A stretch of 64,000 bases of DNA from Rhizophagus irregularis (taxonomy: Eukaryota > Glomeromycota > Glomeromycetes > Glomerales > Glomeraceae). The stretch lies in the NCBI RefSeq assembly GCF_026210795.1, contig NC_089448.1, forward strand, positions 2,728,001 to 2,792,000, read 5' to 3'. The stretch's first letter is position 1. Every line of letters begins with the position of its first letter. The translations under genes and the position numbers were made by a program. Below are positions 21,240-34,108 of the stretch, piece after piece. Under the pieces are notes generated by a model, which was given only the letters and a program-made list of their open reading frames with translations, was not told the origin of the DNA and searched no databases.

Positions 21240-22320
21240 TAGAGTAGATGCGAAATCAACATATGATATAGTATAAGTTTGTTAGATTATTTGATTATCC
21301 AATAGTTGTTATAGTAATCTATATATGCGCATTACTAATTAATCATTGAATTGCGTTACTTATTACTTAATTAGAGTGAATGCAAAATTGTACAATGTTA
21401 CAATGCATCATTAAGGGGGAATTAAAAAACTATATAAAGAACTGCTGTCTGCAGGTGGGTGGGAGGTTTGGAGAAAAAAATAAAGTCTTTTCTGAATAAT
21501 TTTTTTTTAATTCATTGCTTCTAATGAAACTTGATTAATTTTTACTCAATAATCATAATAAAATATTCATTAGAAAGGGGAGAAAATTTTACATATTTTT
21601 ATTCATTTTTATTGTACTTTTTATTGTATTTTTAATTACATAATATCATATTAAAAATTGTATTTTTTTTAAAAACGAATTTTAATATAATAATTATAAA
21701 TCACGTGATATAAAAATCACCTTTGGTGAATTTCACCTCTGGTAAGCATTAAAATGATCCAAAATATTAATATATTTTTAAAATTTAAAAAATATATATT
21801 TTTGCAAATCATTATTAGTTAAATATTGTTAATATATCAAAAATATGCTAAACATCTAATAAAGTATATAAAATACAAGTTTAATAAAGCAATTTGAATT
21901 ATAAATTATATATATAATTTTAAAAAAATTTTTAAATTTATATTTAAAGAATATTTAAAAATTTTCTATATAAAAATCCTTAAGGATTTGGTAATTTATA
22001 GAATTCTTAGAGACTTTTATAATTCATTCAAGAATTTAAAGAATTTATAAAATTAAAAATCCTTAAAAAATTTAAAGCAATTTTTAATTAAGGAATCCTT
22101 GAAGAAATTAAAGCAATTTAATTAAAGAATTCTTAAAGATTTATGGTCTAAAAAATTTACTGATGACTAGTTTAAAAAAAAATTGTTATAAATTATTTAA
22201 ATTATCTCACTTTCTAAAGAAAGGTTATTTCTATAAATAAAATAAATTAATTAGTAAAAATCCAGAATATTTTGTTTAATTTTTATTACTAATCTATATT
22301 TACTAAATCCTTTTTTTTTA
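21240..22320. other. AT-rich DNA after the MULE gene, no gene seen
   Basis: No coding similarity was found. Around 21700 is ATCACGTGAT, a perfect palindrome with a CACGTG core. From 21960 to 22150 there are repeated forms of AATTCTTAAAGA/CCTTAAG. The outer end of the MULE element could not be located. Confidence 0.4.
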
Positions 22321-22323
22321 AAT

Positions 22324-23540
22324 TCATTAACTGTTTTCTTAATATTATTCAGAAATTTATTTTGAAAATCACTAAAATTTCTATTGGTTATGTGCAACCA
22401 TTCAATTCCTTCTGAATTAAGATTATAATTAAAAATTTGTTATATTAAATTTTTAAAGTATATTTTTTAGGATTTTGAATACAAAGGAATAAGTTCTAAA
22501 AAAACTGTTTTCTTAATATTATCCAGAAATTTGTTTTGAAAATCACTAAAATTTCTATTGGCTATGTATAACTATTCAATTCCTTCTGCTGAATTAAGAT
22601 TATAATTAAAAATTTGCCATATTAAATTTTTAAAGTACATTTTTCAGGATTTTGAATACAAAGGAATAAGTTCTAAAAAAACTATTTTCTTAATATTATT
22701 CAGAAATTTGTTTTGAAAAATTACTAAAATTTCTGTTACTAGTTGTATACAATTATTCAAAGTATATTTTTTTCAGGATTTTGAATACAAAGAAATAAGC
22801 ATTTTAATTCTTTTAAGAAAACTGTTTTCCAGAAATTTGTTTTGAAAAATCACTAAAATTTTTACTAGCTGTATACAATTATTCAATAAATTAAAATCAT
22901 AATTAAAAATTTGCCATATTAAATTTTTAAAGTATATTTTTCAGGATTTTGAATACAAAGAAATAAGTTCTAAGAAAACTGTTTTCTTAATATTATCCAG
23001 AAATTTGTTTTGAAAAATCACTAAAATTTCTGTTACTAGCTGTATACAATTATTCAATAAATTAAATCATAATTAAAAATTTGCCATATTAAATTTTTAA
23101 AGTATATTTTTCAGGATTTTGAATACAAAAAAATAAGCATTTTAATTTTTTTAAGAAAACTGTTTTCTTAATATTATCCAGAAATTTGTTTTGAAAAATC
23201 ATTAAAGTTTCTGTTACTAACTGTATACAACTATTCAATTTTTTTTCTTAAATTAAGATCATAATTAAAAATTTGCTATATTAAATTTTTAAAGTACATT
23301 TTTCAGAATTTTAAATATAAAGAAATAAGTATTTTGATTTTTCTAAGAAACCTGTTTTCTTAATATTATCCAGAAATTTGTTTTGAAAAATCACCAAAGT
23401 TTCTGTTGGCTATATGCAACTATTCAATTTCTTCTGCTGAATTAAGATTATAATTAAAAATTTGCCACATTAAATTTTTTAAAGCACTTTTTTTAGGATT
23501 TGAATATGAAGAAATAAGCATTTTAATTCTTCTAAGAAAT
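22324..23540. repeat. Satellite array, about seven copies of a 125-190 bp unit
   Basis: Units begin with CTGTTTTCTTAATATTAT (near 22330, 22505, 22682, 22978, 23160 and 23350, with a shortened copy near 22815). Each continues with CAGAAATTTGTTTTGAAAA, CACTAAAATTTCT, TTGCCATATTAAATTTTTAA and CAGGATTTTGAATACAAAG. Copies differ by small changes and deletions. No coding potential. Confidence 0.85.
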
Positions 23541-23784
23541 TTCAATTTAATTTTATTTAAATTATAATAAAAATATAATAATTTTTGATAAAATAAATTA
23601 TTATTTTTTTTATCTTTTTATATTAATATTTTAAAAATATATACTTTAAGAAAAAGTTTATTAACTTTTAATATTATTTATTATAATCTATATCATTTAA
23701 TTTTTTAAAGTTATTTATACTATTTATAAAATTAAATAAAAATTATACTTTTATACATTTTTCAATAAGAAAATAATAGATTTT

Positions 23785-24180
23785 AATAAAATATAAATTA
23801 TAAAAAAAAATCTGAATATACTTTAATATTTTTTAAAAAAAGACCCATATTTTTAATATTATATATAATTTATGTTGGTTTTTATAAATAGTTGTAAATC
23901 CAAAAGTTAAGTAAATAATAAAATATAAATTATAAAAAAAATCTGAATATACTTTAATATTTTTTTAAAAAAGGCCCATATTTTTAATATTATATATAAT
24001 TTATGTTGGTTTTTATAAATAGTTGTAAATCCAAAAGTTAAGTAAATAATAAAATATAAATTATAAAAAAAAATCTGAATATACTTTAATATTTTTTTAA
24101 AAAAGGCCCATATTTTTAATATTATATATAATTTATGTTGCTTTTCATAAATAGTTGTAAATTCAAAAGTTAAGTAATTA
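23785..24180. repeat. Three near-identical tandem copies of about 130 bp
   Basis: The copies share AAATCTGAATATACTTTAAT, CCCATATTTTTAATATTAT, AATTTATGTTG and TAGTTGTAAAT-CAAAAGTTAAGT. They differ at only a few positions and in poly-A length, so the duplication is young compared with the neighbouring satellite. A diverged copy lies near 25185-25270. Confidence 0.85.
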
Positions 24181-26296
24181 TAATGGATTAATGGTTATAT
24201 TAAAACTACTAATTTTTAACTAGTAATCACAATAATATAGTATTTATAGCTTATATTTGTAGTATTATAATTGCCAAAAATTGTAATTCAATATATAATA
24301 ATGTTAAAAATATTTAATTAAAAATATTTCTCAATATAAAAGAAAAAAAAATCCATAATTTTTAATATTATAATTAATTTATTACTGATTTTTTTTTTTA
24401 TATTTTAGAAAGAAATTATTATAAATTATTTAATAAAAATATAATAGATTTTGATGAAAAAAGTTAATATCTTTTTATTTTTTTATATTAATAATTTTAA
24501 TATTCAAAAAAAAATTTGAATATTATATATAATCTAACTATACTATTTAGATAATTTTCAAAGTTATTTATACTATTTATAAAATTGAAATTTATAAATA
24601 TTATTAATAAAATATTATAAAATAAAAATTGCAAGGAAATTTTAAATATATTTTTTAAAAAAAAAAATTTATATTTTTAATATTATATATAATTTATAAT
24701 CAATAAAGTTGTTTGTGAAATTAAAATTTTTAAATAATATATTTTAAAAAAAAGGAATCGTTATAAATTATTTAATAAAAATATAAATAATTGATAAAAA
24801 TTATTATATAACAATTTTCAATTTTTCTGTATAGTGATTTTTTTAAAAAATATTTAATTTTAGGATTATTTATATGTTTTTGTATATTTTACAAAGAAAT
24901 TATTATAAATTGTTTAATAAAAAATATAATAGATTTTAATAAATAAAAATAGGGTAATTATTTTTTTATCTTTTAATTAATATTTTTAATATTCAAAATT
25001 AAAATATATCAGATATACTTTAAGAAAAAAGTCAATTAATTTTTAATATTATCTATACTATTTAATTTTTTAAAGTTATTTATACTATTTATAAAATTAA
25101 AATTTATAAATACTTTTATATATTTTTTAATAAGAAATTATTAATAAAAATAATAAAAACAATATATATAATAGGTTTTAATAAAATATAAATTTAAAAA
25201 AAAATCTGAATATATTTTGAAAAAAAAAATCCATATTTTTTAATATTTTATATAATTTATATTAATTTCTAGTTTATTTGGTTTAAAGTCAAATAAATAT
25301 AATGGTTGTAAATCAGAATTGTCATCTTTTAACTAACCACAATAGTATAGTAATTTACAGCTTATATTTATAATATTACAACCACTAAAGGTTGTAATTT
25401 AATATATAATAATATTTAATTAAATATTTCTCAATATAAGAAAATACTAGTAAGTTTCAATTATTATTAACTTCAATAATTTAAAATTTAAATACCTCTA
25501 ATTTTGTTATATCAATTTTTTCACAATAAATAAAATCATTACTTATGTTAACCAACCTTATTTGAAGCTAAAATTCATAACTGTTGTATATTTTTTTAAA
25601 AGAAAATTATTATAAATTATTTAATAATAAAACTATATATTATAATATTAATTATTTCTATTCTATCATAATTCTATTAGATAGTTTGTCATCGGGTCTC
25701 TCTATTGAAAGGGAACATCAATGTATTGACAGCAATTATGGTGGTGATGATGATAGGTTTTGGTAGAATATAAAGCTGTTAATCTTTTTAATATTTTTAA
25801 TATTCAAAAGAATTTGAATATACTTGAATATACTTTGTGAAAAGATTATTATTTTTAATGTTATGTGTAATATATAATTTCCAAACTATCTGTAATATTG
25901 AAATTGTAAATGACATGATTTTCAAACTTTTTTTTTTTAAAAAAAAATAAAAAGATTATAAAATAAATAATGAAAAAAATATGATGGTTTGAATTAGTGA
26001 ATGCTTATATTTATGCTGTTTTTTTCCAGTTATTTCACGTGATCGAATTTTCATTTTGGTCAAATAATACATGTTAATGATATATATGCATGGTTTTTTT
26101 TGTTAAAAAATATACATTTATAATACATTGTAATTTTAAAATGTTTAAAACAATTAAGAAAAACAATATATAAAAAAATAAAAAAAAATATCAAAAAGAG
26201 AAATATATATCTCAAAAATATGGGTTAACAATTATTAATAAGATTTCTATATTCGTCCTTCGTAAATTGTTAATGTACCAAACCCGTGATCTTTTT
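24180..26296. other. Very AT-rich intergenic DNA
   Basis: Long runs of A and T with diverged repeats of ATTTTTAATATTATATATAA type. One less AT-rich patch at 25680-25765 (SLSSGLSIEREHQCIDSNYG in one frame) may be a gene relic, but I recognise nothing in it. Confidence 0.4.
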
Positions 26297-27447
26297 TTAA
26301 GATTTTCTTTTAAATCCACCAACGATATCCCATACAAATGAAATGGCATACGTGACGAAAGATAAAACTGTGAAAAATATGGCGGTATTATAGAAATCAC
26401 ACCTAAAAAAAATTTAATTTTTAATTTTAGTTATACTTTAAACGATTATTACGATTATTATTATATAAATTCTTTATTACATACCATCCATTTAAACCCC
26501 CAGGTTTACAATTACCATCCTTAATTAAAAATACCATTAAAGTACCAAAACTTGCACCAATTATAGCATCAACAAGCATTAATAACCATCTTGGTGCTTT
26601 ATTTTTATGTCCCCAACGTCGGACACAATAAAATATTAAATGACCAAATGAGTAAATGACCGAAACAACAGAGACAATATAAAGGAAGATGATTGCTATC
26701 TTGTTGAAATTCACTGGAATTTGTACTTTAGTAACCTAAAAATTGACAATAATAATAATAACAATTAATTTGGTTAATAATAACTTTTTAGTTTCATCAC
26801 CTTTTACGATCAAAAAAAAAAATGGTACTTACAGGAGTCGAAGCAACAATAAATGCAAAAGCGCCAGCACTAGCAAGAAATTGAATAAACCTAGATAATA
26901 ATCTCCATTTATTAGGAGCACTAAAAGGAGTTTCAAGTTTTTGAGAAGAAATCTTCATTTTATCAGGATCATGAGTTTCAATTCCAGGATTAGCAATTGC
27001 AGCAGAATTCTCTAATTCAGTAGTATTATTATCATATTCTTCTTTATTACCATTATCTAATTGTGAAGCATTACTAGAATCTTCGTAAGCATTAACTTCC
27101 GAACCAATATTCGTACTATACGCATTAGGATTATGAGTTTGAGCATTATACACATTTGTATAATCATATGAACTATTACTAGACTTGTAAGTACTTGGAC
27201 TTGGCATAGGTATATAAGTAGGTTGTGTCCCATTATCCGATGAATTATTATAACCATAAGCTGAAGATGAATTATTATTAGCATGACCTTGATATGGTTG
27301 TTGTTGATAAGCGGCTGAAGAAGCCCAAGGATTCCCTTCTGTTGGATTAATAGGGAACGGATTTGGTTGATATGCACTAGGTGGAAGATGAATATTAGAA
27401 TTAGAATCTTCCGATGAAAATGGATTTGTATCCTGTCTTTCTGCCAT
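26297..27447 (-). CDS. MARVEL-like four-helix membrane protein with disordered N-terminus
   Basis: Three exons (27447-26833, 26735-26485, 26402-26297) join in frame to 323 codons plus stop. Residues 1 to about 170 are rich in Ser, Asn, Pro, Gln and Tyr, without fold. Four hydrophobic segments follow: RFIQFLASAGAFAFIVAST, KIAIIFLYIVSVVSVIYSFG, WLLMLVDAIIGASFGTLMVF and NTAIFFTVLSFVTYAISFVW. A GGLNGWCDFY loop precedes the fourth. This is the layout of fungal MARVEL-domain proteins, which sit in the plasma membrane or vesicles and take part in membrane apposition and trafficking. The exact partner is unknown. The ATG at 27447 is the first in the frame and follows a T-rich leader. No defects seen. 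Confidence 0.75.
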
Positions 27448-28433
27448 TATATAAAATTATAAATTATATAAACTTTTAACTTTTTTTATTTATTTACTCT
27501 CTTTTTTTTGTTAATACTTTTTTTTTAATAAAAAAAAAAAATCTTTCAATTTTATCACAAATAATTTTTTTTTTACAAGAGAAAAAAAAGGCGTAAAGAG
27601 AAAAAAAAAAAAATCGCACGATTTTTTCATAGACTATTTATATTTGTTATAACGATTTTCCTAAATATTGTCACAAGTTACACTTGATTATCGGTAAAGT
27701 TTAAATCATGAACATGTATGGAAAGACAAGGCTAAAAGATATCATAATCCAGTTATTATCAATGACATCTTGGCAGGTTTTTTTTTTTAGGCTAAAAAAA
27801 ATAAGCTAAGAAAAGAATTTTATTTATTTATGGGTGATATAAATTTTACCAAATTTATTAATCAAAAATAGATACGCCAGAAATTAGCCAATTATTAGTA
27901 TGTACTACCATGACAATGTAACCCCCAAAAATGTAAATTATAAGAAATTTCTTTTTTCTGTTCGGGATTACTAAATGACGAATATGTTGTAATCACAATT
28001 AATTCATGTAAGTAGAAGATCTTTTACAAAAATAGTCCAATCAAATATCAAAAAAAGGTATATTTCTATTTTTCGAAAGGAAGATAAGAATTTTTTTTAC
28101 TTAAAAAATAATAATAATAAAAACAAATAAATTTATTATATTACCAAATTTTGTTAAAATCAAATTTCTATTTTTGTTTTCATCTTTAAATATTCTTTTA
28201 GACTATATTTATTGAGGAAATATATTTTCTTTTTAAGTTTAAACCCTTTGATTTCGATCCACAATCCGACTAATCCCGATAATCCTGGGTAATCCTGGGC
28301 ATTCATATTCCGGATTTAGCCGGATTTAGTCGGAAATTGGGTAAATCAATAACCTTAATTCGGGATAGTCGAGAAAATTAGTTAGTTAATAGAATGATAA
28401 AGATGATGAAGTCATGGATATACCATATACCAT

Positions 28434-28670
28434 ATAGTAACGAAGTCAATGGTATGAGTATGGTATGATACCATGTAGAAAAATATGGCGAACCTTTTCA
28501 ATCCTATTGAGCAATGAAGTCATGGTATGAATGATACCATGTAGAAAAATATGACGAACCCTTCTCGAGTATGTTATGGTATTGGTACCATGTAGAAAAT
28601 ATGGCGAAACTCTCTCAATCCTATTGAGATGTATATGACGAAACCTCTCAAATTCTATTGAGCATGGTGC
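28434..28670. repeat. Degenerate tandem repeat, about four units
   Basis: Units share ATACCATGTAGAAAAATATG, GCGAAC/ACGAACC and TCAATCCTATTGAG. Lengths vary from about 35 to 75 bp. Non-coding. Confidence 0.65.
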
Positions 28671-30089
28671 TTGCTCATTTAGTATAAGTCATTATTGTTA
28701 AGAATACTTTCCCAGTTAGTATATTTAGTATATTATAATCATTAGTTCAATAAATTATAACATATTTTATATTAAAAAATTATATTACTCAAATCGTAAG
28801 TTCATGAACTTTGAGGACCCGAACTAGTTATCCCAATAGTTATTATTATTATCCCAATATACATTCTTTGACTAGTGAAACCAAAATAAAGTATATTATC
28901 ACGTGTCACGTGATTTTGATTTTTTATTTATGCATAAGGTTTAATCACTTTAATGTGAATCATCGATTGAATTATAATAAATGAATGAATACTTTAATGG
29001 AAAAGATTTATTTTAACAATTGTTAAATTTTTTATTGATATAATCTTAAAAAGATACAAGATTTCTAGATTGTAAAAAAAAATGAACAAAACTTTAAAAT
29101 GAATGGTATCTTATTATACAATCACTCTTCCTTATTTATTTATTATTTTTATTATCATTATTATTATTAAAAAGAGAATTGACGTGTAACAAACAAGTCA
29201 CGATATTTAAGATATTTTTACGGTTTATTAAGATTAAATCATTGGTTTTCTTAATATTTGATAAAAAAAAAAAAATTTTTTTAAAGTTATGGGCGAAGTT
29301 TTTAACATATTCTATAATAAGGAATTTTAAACTACAACATAATTAGAGTAATAACATGAGGAAAACTGGAAACATAATACATCATAACCAAATAAGGTTA
29401 AAATTACCCCAACATAATCAAAAAAAGGTTTTACGCGTATCACAAAAAATTGTTAGAAAATCATTGTAATATGAAATTTTTATTAGATTATTATACATAA
29501 AGAAAATGTTTAAGGTTATACATTTAAGGTAAAATAGATATCTTTCAAAAGAAAACCATGCATGAAGCATTTAATCATTAGCAAAACAAGAAAAATGATT
29601 TTTAAAATGATTATTATCTCTTTGTAACACAGTAGTAAGTAAAGTAGCATAAATGACATAAATGTTTTCATTTAATTTTACCAGAATATTGGATGACACA
29701 CAAAAATATGAAATATGCAACTAGGCTGAAAATTGACGCGAAAATCGCGCGTATTATAATATAAGAAGAAATTCAATATATTTGTTGACAGAATATCAAT
29801 AAATGTCAATAAATGACAATATTCACGAGCATAATCATTTCCGAAAATCAGCTGAATTATTTTTGAGATTACATGAATAAAAAAAAATAAAAATCACATG
29901 TTTCACGGCTAATTCAAACAACTCATTCGAAAGGGGGGGGGGGATAATTTAATCCGGATTAACAGGATTTTCTTTGTATCAAGGGAAGTACAGTAGTCAG
30001 TAGTATTATAATAAGGATTGTATTAATTAAATTAAATAAATTAAAATAAATTGAGATGACAATATCCAAAAAAATGACATAATAATAGT

Positions 30090-30175
30090 AATAATAATAA
30101 TAATAATAATAGTAATAATAATAACAACAACAACAATAATAATAGTAATAATAATAACAATAATAATAGTACCTT
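30090..30175. repeat. AAT/AAC trinucleotide microsatellite
   Basis: An almost uninterrupted run of AAT triplets with embedded AGT and a central group of AAC triplets. It lies far from any gene and in no extended coding frame. Confidence 0.85.
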
Positions 30176-33100
30176 CACTACTTCACTACTTCACTACTAA
30201 AAACTTTAACCTTGTTTGAGCACCAAGAAAACTTTGTTTGGCACTTGAACCACAAAAATAATTATAAATATTATAAATATTTCATTATTTCATTATTATC
30301 GGTGTTGATCCCAATTTCATTACATTCAAAGTTGTCCAAAGATAGAAATTTCAGTATCCGGAAATTATTTCGGTCAACTTTAATTTAATATTTTGGATCT
30401 TATTAAAAAGATAAAGAAAAAAAATATTTTTTTTTTCAATAAAGGAAAAAAAGAAAAACAAAATACAAAAAAATAAAAATGGATATATAATAAATAGATA
30501 ATAGATGTATAATCTGTATTTCTGTAACAACATATGGTTTGTACCCTGTTAGAAAAAAGAACAAAGTTTTGAACTTTTTGTCACAGAAAAAAAAAAAAAA
30601 ACGATAAAAACAATTTGATTTTAACGTAAATTCCCGCTTTATTGCCGGGGTTCACATGAAAAACTCATGACGAAAAAAAAAAATAATAATAATAAATAAA
30701 TAAATAAAATCGGAAGGTTTCATTCCGCGAATAATAACGAATACTTTTAAAACTTGTGATATTGAATAAGACAATACGATAGATATCATTGTTCTTTCAA
30801 AACCGAGAAATTATATGTAATATAATATATAACTTGTACTCTATAGTATCATATTAAATACCGAATAAAGTTATGAAATACCCACCGGAAAATTTTTTCT
30901 TTTCTCGGAAAGCGCCACCGAATTTCGTATTGTTGTTAGTTTTCTTTAATCACCGAATTTTATGGAAACATGTTAAAAGATTGTTTATTTATTATAAAGT
31001 TTTAGTTATGTTTAGTTATGTAATATGTACCGAAGGTACCTTACATATTATTATTTTTAACCGAATTAAGTCTTTGTTCGAATCCCGACCGGAAAATTTT
31101 TTTCTTTTTTCGGTAAAATTTTCGATACACCGATTTTGGTTTATTTGAATATCTTTCATGAAACAACTTTCACATTCTTTTACATTTTATACATTTTTAC
31201 ATTGAATTTATTGAAATTATTTGAAAAAAAAAATTTTTTTTTTTTTTTTTATGGCTTTCAAATTTTTCCATTTACCGTAATTTATAAACCTTAAATAAGT
31301 AGAAAGTAAAAGTGAAAAGTAAAAAAAAAAAATGGTAAAATAAAATTTTGTTTTTATCAAATTTTCCCTTTAATTATAATTATCCTTTGTGGCTTTTCGG
31401 TAATGGCTTTTCGGTGATGTCCATCATAAACACTTTTTAAAAAAAATTTTTTTTTTTTTTTTTATTATTATTTATTATTATTATTATAATTATTATAATT
31501 AGTAAAAAAGAAAGAGTCTAGAACCTTTTTTTTCATGAATATTATTTATTATATATATATATATATAATATATAAATATATTCATTTTACATTGAAATTT
31601 CCTTAAATAAATTTATTTTTTAAAAAAAAAAATCCTGTTTCTCTAATTTTGGTATTTCGGTAAATTTCGGTAATACCGTAATAATTACCTAAATATGTTA
31701 AATAGGTTCCATTCTCATCTCTTTATTTGATAAATTCTAGAATACTTTTTTACTCTTGGTTCGGTTAATGAATTGCCGATTTAACCCTACCTTAAACGTA
31801 AACGTACGTTATGAATAAAAATTATTTTTACTCCTTTCCGAAGGTCTTTTTTTGCCGTTTTGAATTCGGTGATCTGCGATCATGGGAATCATGGATTTGA
31901 TTGGGAAATGATGGAATTTTGAAACACAAGAAAAAAACCACCGATCATCATGTGATATGTCTATAGGACAATTATTATTCGTAAATTTACATTATTATTG
32001 AACATATTTGGTATATTTAATATATTTGATATATATTTGGTATATTTGTATATTTGATATATTTGAGAAAAAAATAATTTTTTTTTTTTTTCAAAGGAAA
32101 ACCCTAAATTGGTTATTAATTAATAACGAATACGATGAATAATACCGATGAATAATACAACGAAAATACAACGAAATACAATAATAATAAACCAACAACG
32201 GATGAAACGGAAAATTTCCCTTTCGGCTGAAATGTTGAAACTTTCCGATTAACTAATTAATAATCATACTTTTTTCTTACTGCTTAATAATAAATTCTCA
32301 ATAGGTCAAATAAATGTGAGGTTCAACTTGAGGTTCAATAAATCAAACAAATACGTTCCCAAAATTAGTTGAATGAAAATTAATACTTATTATTGCATAC
32401 TGTAAAAAGGGAATACAGTAATTTATCAGAAAGTATGAATATCTTAATACGGAAATAATAAAAGACTTAATTTAATCCTTGTCCTAACCCCAAATAATCT
32501 TAAATTATGTCGATTGTTTTAATTCATATTCTTATACGTAACTCATCTCAAACTCATGGTTTGGGGTTTGATCATGTGAACATGTCGTAACCTTGAAGGT
32601 AAAAGTGTTAAGCCCTATTCGATCTTCGCTTTGTTATCTTTACACCACGTAAATGTTATGTGCCAAAAAATTCTAATTTAGAGTATAATCATTGATTTGT
32701 TAATACAAATATACAATTTATATATATATATTTTTATACATACATATATTTATATATATATATATATATTTCATTATCACTGTTTAGAAAAGAAAAAAAA
32801 ACCCGAAAAAAAAAAATCTAATCTACATCTATCCAATATCAATGACCATTAAATAGATAAACCCGTACATCATGATTGCATAAATATATATATAAAAATA
32901 TATACAAAATATATATATATATAAAATATACATATATATATATTATATATATCTCAATTATATATTAGTTTCATATTTTTTTGTTTTTATCTCTCATGCA
33001 TATTTACTACCATAATAAACATAATAACACATTAAATCTTATTAGTATATACTCATTTAGAACTATGTAAATATGTAATATATTTTAATAAATGAATGAT

Positions 33101-34108
33101 GTATGGTGTATAATGTTTATGATACTATTGATTGTATGGATATTATTTATATATATATATATATATTTTTTATAGTACCAGTATGATGTATGATGTATAA
33201 TCCTCTTTCTTTCTTTTTTTTTTTTATATCTTTTGAAAAGAAAAAAAAAAAATGATGTGCATATAAATACTTTTTTGATTTTGAGTTACTAAACCACAAA
33301 CTGTAATTTTTATAAATAAAAAAAAATTTTTTTTTTTTTTTTTATTTGTCAACAAAATAAACCAATTTTTAATTCTTTTTCATTTATGTAATGCAAAAAG
33401 AAAAAAAAATGTAATGCAAAAAAGAAAAAAAGAAAAATTTTTTTTTTTTGATATAATAATCTTTTAAATAATTTATAATCATCACTATTATAAAAATATT
33501 TTATGTAAAACAATAATAATAAATAACAATTAAATAATAAATTCGGTGGATTCCTTTTAAAGTAGTACACAATTTTTTTTTTTTAACAATTACTTACAAT
33601 TAACTACTCGAAATATCATCAAAAAAAATTTAAATCATGTATATCATGTAAGCAATGATTTTTACTAAAATTGTATATACATAAAAGTTACCCTTTTTAC
33701 CCGATGATCTTAATCTATTTATGGTACTATTAAAGAAAAAGGGTAAATAAACTTGTCGAATTATAAATATCGCAGGGGGGTGAATAAATTTAGTTTTCGG
33801 TTAAAAGATGCGTTCCTGTGTTTTGTGGTTAGGGTAATTTTTGAGGGGTCGGGTATTTTATTTTTTCTTCTTAAAACAACAAAAAAATTTTATTATTTAA
33901 ACACGAACTTTTCGCCCTCAATTTTTTTTTTTTTTTTCTTCGAATGCATCAAATTTTGATATATCGAAAAAAAATATACCAAAATCAAAAAATTAAAAAG
34001 AAAAAGAAAAGAAAAAAAATTTAAAAAAAAATTTTTTAATTTTTTTTTTAAATTTTTTAAATAAAATATTTTCCAAAAAAGTTTTGTTTTTTTTTTTCCT
34101 ACAACACA

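Larger units (their letters stand above)
27448..34108. other. Long gene-free stretch
   Basis: About 6.6 kb without a gene I can support. It contains the repeat at 28434-28670, a double CACGTG site near 28898, a run of eleven G near 29934, the AAT microsatellite at 30090-30175, TTCACTAC repeats near 30178, (TA) tracts near 31550, 32710-32960 and 33150, and many long A or T runs. Repeated ACCGGAAAATTTTTTTC-type blocks occur near 30883 and 31088. Part of 33600-34108 must hold the promoter and leader of the MATH-BTB gene. Confidence 0.5.

Noticed and set aside
25584-25766. Plus-strand ORF ending in a GC-richer patch
   Set aside because: The upstream part is A/T noise and the last 28 residues match nothing I recognise.
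28400-28860. Possible solo LTR
   Set aside because: There is an AATAAA-like signal and a repeated ATCCCAATA near the right end, but no matching left boundary or second copy in the window, so a retroelement call is not supported.
31060-31100. tRNA B-box-like GTTCGAATCCCGAC
   Set aside because: No A box at the right distance upstream and no cloverleaf could be drawn.
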